From positions 1 through 13,921 of the forward strand of contig JAYPAN010000030.1 of the NCBI GenBank assembly GCA_038123715.1: 13,921 nt of DNA, written 5' to 3'. Positions 1-5,168 of the stretch are shown here, one piece after another (the stretch's first letter is position 1; each line of letters starts with the position of its first letter). The notes under the pieces were generated by a model. That model did not search any database. It saw only the letters and a program-made list of their open reading frames with translations, and was not told the DNA's origin. Source of the stretch: JAYPAN01 sp038123715. Its GTDB lineage: Bacteria; Pseudomonadota; Alphaproteobacteria; RS24. Made by a program: the position numbers and the translations under genes.

Positions 1-1469
1 GCGGCAGAGCTGCTGTTTTGCGTCGCTTCCCATTGTTTCAGCAATTCTTCCGGCGTCGGCACATCGGATAAATGCGCCAGCCTTATCAGCACCATTTCGG
101 CGGCGGCTTTCGGATTGGTCGCATTGAGCGTTTCCTTATGGCCATGCAGCAAAGCCTGCCAGACGCGCGACAAAATGCGGGTTGAGAGTTTTTCCGCCGC
201 CGCCTGCCCGCGCGCGCGCATATCCGCCGAATAAGTGACATCAGCACCGGCATCAGCGACAAATTTCAGCCGCGTCAGCCAATGGGTCAATTCAGCCAGC
301 GAGGCAATTATCATGGACGGGTCGGCACCAAGCGCATATTGCGCGTCAAACTCGGCCAGCGCACCGGCCACATCGCCGGACAGGGTGAGGTCGAAAAGGT
401 CAAAGCCGCGCCCGCGATCGGCCAGCCCCAGCAAGGCGCGCATGGTTTCCCCGTCAATCGCCGCATCTGCCCCGCCTGCACCGGAAGCACCCGCGCCATG
501 CGCCAGCGCCCGGTCAAGAAGCGACAGCGCATCGCGCGCCGAGCCATCGGCGGCGCGGGCAATCAGCGTCAAGGCTTCTTCCGGCAAGGCAACCTGCTCG
601 GCAGCGCAGACTTTCTGCAACAGGCTTATGGCTTCGCTCTGGTCGAGCCGTTTCAGGTCAAAACGCTGGCAGCGCGACAGCACAGTCACCGGCACTTGCC
701 TGATTTCCGTTGTCGCAAAAATAAACTTTACATGTTCGGGTGGCTCTTCCAGCGTTTTCAGCAGACCATTAAAGGCCGCTTTGGAGAGCATATGCACCTC
801 GTCAATAATATAGACTTTGTATCGCGCCGAGGACGGCATATAGCGCACATTCTCAATAATTTCGCGGATATCGCCAATGCCAGTGCGGGAGGCGGCATCC
901 ATCTCAATCACATCGACATGCGTGCCATCCATAATCGCCTGACAATGCACACCGAGCTGGTCAAGCGCGACCGAAGGGGCGCTGACTGTTTCTGTCTGAT
1001 AGTTCAGCGCGCGCGCCAATATCCGCGCCGTGGTGGTTTTGCCAACGCCGCGCACACCGGTCAGCATAAAGGCATGGGCAATGCGCGCCGTTTCAAACGC
1101 ATTGGTCAGCGTCCGCACCATTGCATCCTGGCCGATAAGGTCATTGAAATTGGCCGGTCGGTATTTGCGCGCCAGCACTTTATAGCTGCCACCACTACCA
1201 TAGCTGCCGCCTCTACCATAGCTTCCGCCATTGCCACTTTCGGCCTTTGGTGCGGCCACAGGCGCATCAACAGCTTCATTGGTGGCTTCACTGGCGGCTT
1301 CACTGATGGCTTCATTGGCCGCATCGGCCTCATTCAGCATGTCGAAACCCGGCGCGTCATCGCTGAAGACCGGCGGCTCTGGCTCGGCCATGCCCGCCTC
1401 AGGCGCTTGATTGTCTGCTTCGGTGAGCGCGTCTTCAGGTCGGGATTGGGTATCGTTCGGGTCTGCCAT
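1..1469 (-). CDS. dnaX: DNA polymerase III subunit gamma/tau (3' end outside window)
   Basis: This is the clamp-loader ATPase that loads the beta sliding clamp and, as tau, ties the polymerase cores together. About 489 codons are visible and the C-terminus runs off the left edge. Residues 1-95 are an acidic, then Gly/Ser/Tyr-rich extension. The conserved AAA+ core starts near Y96 (YKVLARKYRP). Walker A is GVRGVGKT (138-145), Walker B is IIDEVHML (221-228), sensor 1 is FATTE (251-255), and an LSRCQRFD segment holds the arginine finger. Domain III begins near the left edge (LSTRILSRVWQALL). Of the four zinc-ligand cysteines of the E. coli protein only C176 is recognisable; I believe this is usual in alphaproteobacteria. 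I chose ATG 1469, which has only a distant AGGAA upstream. ATG 1391 (M27), with GAGG five bases upstream, is a real alternative. The gene follows the SRP RNA gene, as in B. subtilis. Whether a gamma-producing frameshift site exists cannot be seen here. Confidence 0.96.
   Translation of the reverse strand, partial: MADPNDTQSRPEDALTEADNQAPEAGMAEPEPPVFSDDAPGFDMLNEADAANEAISEAASEATNEAVDAPVAAPKAESGNGGSYGRGGSYGSGGSYKVLARKYRPANFNDLIGQDAMVRTLTNAFETARIAHAFMLTGVRGVGKTTTARILARALNYQTETVSAPSVALDQLGVHCQAIMDGTHVDVIEMDAASRTGIGDIREIIENVRYMPSSARYKVYIIDEVHMLSKAAFNGLLKTLEEPPEHVKFIFATTEIRQVPVTVLSRCQRFDLKRLDQSEAISLLQKVCAAEQVALPEEALTLIARAADGSARDALSLLDRALAHGAGASGAGGADAAIDGETMRALLGLADRGRGFDLFDLTLSGDVAGALAEFDAQYALGADPSMIIASLAELTHWLTRLKFVADAGADVTYSADMRARGQAAAEKLSTRILSRVWQALLHGHKETLNATNPKAAAEMVLIRLAHLSDVPTPEELLKQWEATQNSSSA
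1183..1236 (-). repeat. 18-bp tandem repeat, three units, in dnaX
   Basis: Three adjacent 18-bp units (1183-1200, 1201-1218, 1219-1236) differ by a few bases each and start TAGCTGCC or TAGCTTCC on the plus strand. Being a multiple of three, they stay in frame in dnaX and encode Gly/Ser/Tyr-rich hexapeptides (GNGGSY, GRGGSY, GSGGSY) just before the conserved AAA+ core. The tract probably forms a flexible linker. Confidence 0.85.
1273..1320 (-). repeat. 12-bp tandem repeat, four units, in dnaX
   Basis: Four adjacent 12-bp units (1273-1284, 1285-1296, 1297-1308, 1309-1320) all begin GCTTCA on the plus strand. In dnaX they encode the tetrapeptide pattern x-N/S-E-A four times (residues about 51-66), giving an acidic, probably disordered or helical segment. 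The array lies 36 bp from the 18-bp array in the same N-terminal extension. Confidence 0.85.
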
Positions 1470-1509
1470 TTTGTTGCCGGTATTGTTCCTGATATCCTTG
1501 CCTGTCGCA

Positions 1510-1529
1510 CCGGTTCCGACAGGAACCGG
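1510..1529 (-). terminator. Perfect hairpin between ffs and dnaX
   Basis: An inverted repeat with an 8-bp perfect stem (CCGGTTCC / GGAACCGG) and a 4-base loop starts at the 3' end of the SRP RNA and ends 40 bases before the dnaX start. No U-tract follows on the minus strand, so it is not a textbook intrinsic terminator. It may define the SRP RNA 3' end, attenuate read-through into dnaX, or be a processing site. The structure is directly visible; the function is inferred. Confidence 0.5.
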
Positions 1530-1633
1530 GTGGGAAACTGGACAGGCAACCCGCACCGAACTCGTTAGGGCTGCTTCCTTCCGGACCTGACCCGGTTGGC
1601 GAGGGATGCGTCTGCCGCCAGTTTCCCGGACCC
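1528..1633 (-). ncRNA. ffs: Signal recognition particle 4.5S RNA (bacterial small SRP RNA)
   Basis: This is the RNA scaffold of the signal recognition particle; it binds Ffh and FtsY for co-translational membrane targeting. On the minus strand the near-invariant domain IV hairpin is present (GGTCAGGTCCGGAAGG, then AAGCAGCC), including the GGAA tetraloop. The ends close by a perfect 10-bp stem, GGGAAACTGG (1627-1618) with CCAGTTTCCC (1541-1532). GGGT/ACCC can extend this beyond a 2-base bulge. The length of about 100 nt fits the small SRP RNA class without an Alu domain. The exact ends are estimates, to within about 6 bases. The gene lies directly upstream of dnaX in the same direction. Confidence 0.95.
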
Positions 1634-1639
1634 AATATA
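1634..1639 (-). promoter_or_regulatory. Possible -10 element for ffs
   Basis: TATATT on the minus strand sits six or seven bases before the base-paired start of the SRP RNA, about where a -10 box is expected. I see no good -35 match 16-18 bases further upstream, so the assignment rests on position and the -10 sequence alone. Confidence 0.35.
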
Positions 1640-1716
1640 GCAGGCCAAGCCCGCCCGCACACCCCCGCCATGCAGATTATTTCGGGGACGAAATTTCCGC
1701 CGAGAACATTCATTTC

Positions 1717-1725
1717 TGGTATAGT
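1717..1725 (+). promoter_or_regulatory. Possible extended -10 promoter for nudC
   Basis: TGGTATAGT contains an extended -10 (TGn followed by TATAGT, 1720-1725), 27 bases before the nudC start codon. No convincing -35 is visible, which an extended -10 can tolerate. It points away from ffs, so the 1634-1752 stretch would hold two divergent promoters. Confidence 0.4.
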
Positions 1726-1752
1726 CGGCCATTCATTTCAACGAGGTTCACC

Positions 1753-2694
1753 ATGCCCCTGCCCGAAAGCCCCATCATGTTCGCCAATAATCCGCTTGAC
1801 CGTGCCGGACATTTGCGCGGCAATGCGGACTGGCTGGCAGCGCAATTTGCCGATGACAGCGCGCTGTTTGTGCCGCTTTGGCATTTGCAGCCGCTGATTT
1901 TGCCGGAGCTGAACCCCGGCGATGGGCGCGATGTCGGCTGGCTGCCGCGCGCCGCGCTGGGCGAGGCATTGCACTCGGACAGCCTGTCTGTTTTTCTTGG
2001 CATGAACCGACGCAACAAACCGCTTTTTGCTGTCGATGTCAGCCAATTATCCAGCCCGGAAGATATCGGCCCGTTTAAGGGCATGGGGCATTTTGAAGAT
2101 TTGCGGTCACTGGCCGCCACCGGCGATATGGCGCGCACCGAGCTGGCTATTCTGGCGCAAGCCAAAGCCATGCTGGACTGGCATTTGCGGCACGGCTTTT
2201 GCGCCGTATGCGGTGCGCCCTCGCAAATGGGCGAAGGCGGGTATAAACGGGTCTGCCCATCCTGCGGCGCGGAGCATTTTCCGCGCACCGACCCGGTGGT
2301 TATCATGCTCGCCACGCATGGCGATAAATGCCTGCTCGGTCGGCAAAAAGGCTGGCCGGAGGGCATGTATTCGGCACTGGCCGGCTTTATGGAGCCGGGC
2401 GAGACGATTGAGGAGGCGGTCGCGCGCGAATTGCACGAGGAAGCCGGTATTCACGTTTCCGCCGTGCGCTATTATGGCGGCCAGCCCTGGCCGTTTCCTG
2501 CTTCTTTGATGATTGGCTGTCTGGCCGATGCTGACAGCACGCAAATCAGTCTGGATGATGTTGAACTGGAGGACGCCAAATGGGTAGCGCGCGCCGATGT
2601 GCAAGCCGCCTTTAACGGCGCGGGCGGTGTCGCCATACCGCCGGAAATGGCGATAGCGCATCAGCTTATGCGTGCTTTTGCACAAGGCAATTAG
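1753..2694 (+). CDS. nudC: NAD(+) diphosphatase (Nudix, NudC type)
   Basis: A protein of 313 aa that hydrolyses NAD(H) to NMN(H) and AMP; family members also remove NAD caps from RNA. It has an N-terminal NudC-type domain. A four-cysteine zinc ribbon follows (C150, C153, C168, C171). The Nudix box is a perfect match to GX5EX7REUXEEXGU at 211-233 (GFMEPGE ... RELHEEAGI). QPWPFPAS at 244-251 is the family signature that separates NAD diphosphatases from other Nudix enzymes. Start: ATG 1753 has GAGG (1743-1746) at six bases. The frame is open to 1606, but that part has no ribosome-binding site and reads back through the SRP RNA gene. An in-frame ATG at 1777 is a weaker alternative. It is transcribed alone, divergent from ffs and convergent with pheA, 11 bases away. 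Confidence 0.95.
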   Translation: MPLPESPIMFANNPLDRAGHLRGNADWLAAQFADDSALFVPLWHLQPLILPELNPGDGRDVGWLPRAALGEALHSDSLSVFLGMNRRNKPLFAVDVSQLSSPEDIGPFKGMGHFEDLRSLAATGDMARTELAILAQAKAMLDWHLRHGFCAVCGAPSQMGEGGYKRVCPSCGAEHFPRTDPVVIMLATHGDKCLLGRQKGWPEGMYSALAGFMEPGETIEEAVARELHEEAGIHVSAVRYYGGQPWPFPASLMIGCLADADSTQISLDDVELEDAKWVARADVQAAFNGAGGVAIPPEMAIAHQLMRAFAQGN

Positions 2695-2705
2695 ACCAAA
2701 CCGGC

Positions 2706-3548
2706 TCAGTCGCTTTTCAGGGTTTTGCGCTCCGGCGCAGCTTTATATACGCCCAAAACATCCATTTCCGAGCAATAGAAATTCAGCTCTTCCAGCGCCA
2801 GACGCACCGGGTGGCTGTCGGGATGGCCTTCAATATCGGCATAGAATTGCGTCGCCATAAACCCGTCCGGCTGGTAGCTTTCCAGCTTGGTCATATTCAC
2901 CCCATTGGTAGCAAAGCCCCCCAGCGCTTTATACAAAGCCGCCGGCACATTTCGCACTCGAAAGATGAAGCTGGTTATCACATCACCGGCATCCGGCTCG
3001 GCATCGTCCGGCTGTGCCGACATGATAAGAAAGCGCGTTGTGTTGCGCTGGCTGTCCTCAATGTTTTCGCGCACCACATCCAGCCCGTAAATCTCTGCCG
3101 CCAACTGGCTGGCAATGGCCGCATGACCGGCTTCGGCGCAGTCAGCCAATTCGCGCGCCGCGCCGGCCGTATCAGCCGCCACAACCGGCTGCAAGCCCAT
3201 TTCATCAATCAGCTTGCGGCACTGCCCAAGCGCCATTTCATGACTGTGAACATGGGTCAACGCACTGGCATCCGCGCCCTTCAGCGCCAGCAGGCAATGG
3301 TTCACCCGCATGAAATGTTCGCCGATAATATACAGGCCGGAGCCGGGCAGCAGCCGATGAATATCAGCCACGCGACCGGCCACCGTATTTTCCACCGGTA
3401 TCATCGCCAAAGCGGCAGCACCGGAACTCAAAGCCTCAAACGCATCGTCAAACCGTGTGCAGGGCAGTATCTCCATATCCGGATACAGCGTGTTGCAGGC
3501 AATATGCGAATTGGCGCCGGGCTCACCCTGAAATGCTATTTTGACCAT
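2706..3548 (-). CDS. pheA: Prephenate dehydratase, monofunctional, with ACT domain
   Basis: A protein of 280 aa, cytoplasmic, converting prephenate to phenylpyruvate in phenylalanine synthesis. The N-terminal dehydratase domain opens with VKIAFQGEPGANS (2-14), has IPVENTVAG (50-58), and carries the catalytic TRF triad at 171-173. A C-terminal ACT domain (about 190-275) has KLESYQPDGF where many homologues have ESRP, the phenylalanine-feedback site; I believe the ESY form is common in alphaproteobacteria. There is no fused chorismate mutase, unlike E. coli PheA. Start ATG 3548 has AGGAGAGG (3554-3561) in good position. The start lies 16 bases after the kdsB stop, so the two genes are probably co-transcribed, with pheA second. 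It ends tail to tail with nudC. Confidence 0.96.
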   Translation of the reverse strand: MVKIAFQGEPGANSHIACNTLYPDMEILPCTRFDDAFEALSSGAAALAMIPVENTVAGRVADIHRLLPGSGLYIIGEHFMRVNHCLLALKGADASALTHVHSHEMALGQCRKLIDEMGLQPVVAADTAGAARELADCAEAGHAAIASQLAAEIYGLDVVRENIEDSQRNTTRFLIMSAQPDDAEPDAGDVITSFIFRVRNVPAALYKALGGFATNGVNMTKLESYQPDGFMATQFYADIEGHPDSHPVRLALEELNFYCSEMDVLGVYKAAPERKTLKSD

Positions 3549-3564
3549 TGCTACCTCTCCTGCT

Positions 3565-4320
3565 TCACGCCGGTTTATCCTGCCCGTTCAGCATGGCATC
3601 CGCAAGCGCCAGATCGGCAGGCGTATCAACACCGACCGGCACGGTGTCGACACAGGCCACCGCCATTTCCATACCGGCTTCCAGCGCCCGCAATTGCTCC
3701 AGCTTTTCGCGGGTTTCCAAGGGCGAAGGCGGCAGGGCAACAAACCGCGCCAAGGCTTCGCGCCAATAGGCATACAGCCCGATATGATGATAGAGCGCGC
3801 CGTCGCCATAAGGGGCGGTCGCGCGGGTGAAATACAGCGCGCGCGCCGGTTCGGGCGGTGGCCGCATGGATAAAACCGCCTTCACGACATTCGGATTGTC
3901 ACGCTCCTCGGCCTCGGTAATTTCCGCCGCCAGCGTGGCGATATCGCCATAGGGCAAGCAAGCCAGCGCGGCGCCAATCAGCGACGGGTCAAGCGTCGGC
4001 AAATCACCCTGCAAATTGACAATCGCATCATGGCTGCCGGACGGGTCAATATGCTGCAAAGCTGCAAAAATACGGTCGGAGCCGGAGGGCAAATCAGCAT
4101 CGGTCAGCACCGCTTCACCGCCTTCAGCGCGCACCGCATCTGCGATTTCGCGCTCCGCCGCCGCGACCACCACACGCCCGCAATTGGCCTCGCAGGCGCG
4201 TCGCCAGACCTGCACAATCATCGGCGCGCCACCGCACAAAGCCAAAGGCTTATTGGGCAGGCGCGTCGAAGCCATGCGGGCGGGAATCAATATCACCGGA
4301 TTGTCAATTTTGCGCGCCAT
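3565..4320 (-). CDS. kdsB: 3-deoxy-manno-octulosonate cytidylyltransferase (CMP-KDO synthetase)
   Basis: A protein of 251 aa, cytoplasmic, activating KDO with CTP to CMP-KDO for the lipopolysaccharide inner core. The nucleotide-binding motif IPARMASTRLPNKPL is at 12-26. NLQGDLP at 102-108 matches the metal/CTP-binding NxQGDxP of the family. YFTRATAPY (163-171), HHIGLYAY (178-185), LEQLRALE (207-214) and VDTPADL (231-237) follow in the usual order. The length is typical (about 245-250 aa). ATG 4320 is preceded by GAGGGT at a normal distance. It is the first gene of a kdsB-pheA pair, divergent from the cytochrome c gene. I recall the same cycM/kdsB/pheA neighbourhood in Rhizobiales. It implies an LPS-bearing Gram-negative cell. 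Confidence 0.96.
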   Translation of the reverse strand: MARKIDNPVILIPARMASTRLPNKPLALCGGAPMIVQVWRRACEANCGRVVVAAAEREIADAVRAEGGEAVLTDADLPSGSDRIFAALQHIDPSGSHDAIVNLQGDLPTLDPSLIGAALACLPYGDIATLAAEITEAEERDNPNVVKAVLSMRPPPEPARALYFTRATAPYGDGALYHHIGLYAYWREALARFVALPPSPLETREKLEQLRALEAGMEMAVACVDTVPVGVDTPADLALADAMLNGQDKPA

Positions 4321-4432
4321 AGCGGCACCCTCAATGCTTGCGACTCAACTGTTCATTTCCTAGTCTGTGCGACGCTACGCCGCAAGTCTTAATCGCGGAT
4401 AAGATTGTAGGTTGCACGCGCATGGCGGGGCA

Positions 4433-4461
4433 TTGACCCGCCCGCAATTTAAGGCCATAAG
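4433..4461 (+). promoter_or_regulatory. Sigma-70-type promoter for the cytochrome c gene
   Basis: TTGACC (-35, 4433-4438) is separated by exactly 17 bases from CATAAG (-10, 4456-4461): a five-of-six and a four-of-six match to consensus at optimal spacing. It is 41 bases before the start codon. This is the best promoter in the window. The rest of the 182-base gap between kdsB and the cytochrome gene (4321-4502) should also hold a kdsB promoter, but I see only a weak candidate there. Confidence 0.55.
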
Positions 4462-4502
4462 CGAGCTGGCAGTCGCATAGCCGGCAGGTTAAAGAGGGTG
4501 AC

Positions 4503-5024
4503 ATGGATAGTTTTGAACTCAATAAAATCGCCGGTGCGGTGCTTTTTACTTTGCTGGTCTATCTCGGCGTTCAAAATCTGGGCGACATACTCTTTCACAG
4601 CGAACCGGCCAATCCGCAAGCCTATATCGTCGAGGGCGTAATTGAAGAAGGCGCAAGCATTGACACCGCTGCCGTCGCCGAGGAAACCGTCAGCATTGCC
4701 GAATTGCTGCAAACCGCCTCGGTGGACAAGGGCATGAAAGTGGCCAAGAAATGTATCTCCTGCCATAGTTTTGAGCAGGGCGGCGCCAATAAAATCGGCC
4801 CGGCCTTGTGGGGCATTGTTGACCGCAAAATCGCCGATGATGCCAGCTTCAAATATTCCGGCGCGCTGGCTGGCCTTGGCGGCAATTGGGATTATGAGCA
4901 GTTGAACGGCTTTCTCGAAAATCCGAAAAAATATGCCGCCGGCACCAATATGGCTTTTGCCGGACTGCGTAAGGCCAAAGACCGCGCCAATATCATCAGC
5001 TATTTGGACAGTCTGAAAGACTAG
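4503..5024 (+). CDS. cycM: Membrane-anchored class I cytochrome c (CycM-like)
   Basis: A protein of 173 aa with one N-terminal transmembrane anchor (about residues 9-25). An acidic, alanine-rich linker leads to a periplasmic haem domain. The single haem site is CISCH (84-88) and the likely axial methionine is M150 (GTNMAF). KIGPALWGI (97-105) and YLDSLK near the end are typical of class I cytochromes c. In Rhizobiales, homologous membrane-anchored cytochromes pass electrons to the aa3 terminal oxidase; I infer the same role. ATG 4503 has AGAGGG (4493-4498) upstream. The gene has its own promoter and is divergent from kdsB. Its last four codons and stop form part of the first unit of a 16-bp tandem repeat. 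The symbol rests on architecture and neighbours, so treat it as probable. Confidence 0.9.
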   Translation: MDSFELNKIAGAVLFTLLVYLGVQNLGDILFHSEPANPQAYIVEGVIEEGASIDTAAVAEETVSIAELLQTASVDKGMKVAKKCISCHSFEQGGANKIGPALWGIVDRKIADDASFKYSGALAGLGGNWDYEQLNGFLENPKKYAAGTNMAFAGLRKAKDRANIISYLDSLKD

Positions 5025-5060
5025 CCCTCTGAAAGACTGGCCCTATGAAAGACTGGCCCT
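5013..5060 (+). repeat. 16-bp tandem triplication over the cytochrome c stop codon
   Basis: Three adjacent units occupy 5013-5028, 5029-5044 and 5045-5060. The unit is CTGAAAGACTGGCCCT. Unit 1 has TAG (the stop codon, 5022-5024) where units 2 and 3 have TGG, and unit 3 starts with A instead of C. The arms AGTCT/AGACT (5010-5022) also make a small hairpin at the stop. The copies are nearly identical, suggesting a recent local duplication. Confidence 0.9.
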
Positions 5061-5079
5061 GCCGCCACCGGTCGGCGGC
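5061..5079 (+). other. Hairpin 1 between cytochrome c and yejA
   Basis: An inverted repeat GCCGCC / GGCGGC with a 7-base loop directly follows the tandem triplication. It could help end the cytochrome c transcript, but no T-run follows, so this is not a confident terminator. Confidence 0.4.
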
Positions 5080-5083
5080 TGAC

Positions 5084-5105
5084 AGCAAGCGGCAGATGGC
5101 TTGCT
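5084..5105 (+). other. Hairpin 2 between cytochrome c and yejA
   Basis: A 7-bp perfect stem AGCAAGC / GCTTGCT with an 8-base loop lies five bases after hairpin 1. No T-run follows. The two hairpins fill much of the 144-base gap and could form a factor-assisted terminator or sit in the yejA leader. No clear yejA promoter is visible in 5106-5168. Confidence 0.4.
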
Positions 5106-5168
5106 TGCACCGCCCAACTCTGCTTCACTTGCCTATTGGTCAAGCGGCGTCGGTGACAGGAGACCCCC

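Noticed and set aside
911..1040. Loss of zinc cysteines as a sign of a dnaX pseudogene
   Set aside because: The frame is intact and all ATPase motifs are present; loss of this module appears to be normal in alphaproteobacteria.
282..1568. Long open frame of 428 codons on the plus strand
   Set aside because: It is antisense to dnaX and runs into the SRP RNA. The minus strand carries unmistakable clamp-loader motifs, and the plus-strand product has no recognisable domain.
1606..1752. N-terminal extension of nudC to an upstream ATG
   Set aside because: It reads back over the SRP RNA and its promoter, has no ribosome-binding site and no NudC similarity. ATG 1753 has a well-placed GAGG.
2811..3830. 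Plus-strand open frame of 339 codons
   Set aside because: It spans the antisense of both pheA and kdsB and their junction; the composition is that of a GC-rich shadow frame.
5013..5060. CRISPR-like array
   Set aside because: The 16-bp units are directly adjacent with no spacers and there are no cas genes; it is a simple tandem duplication.
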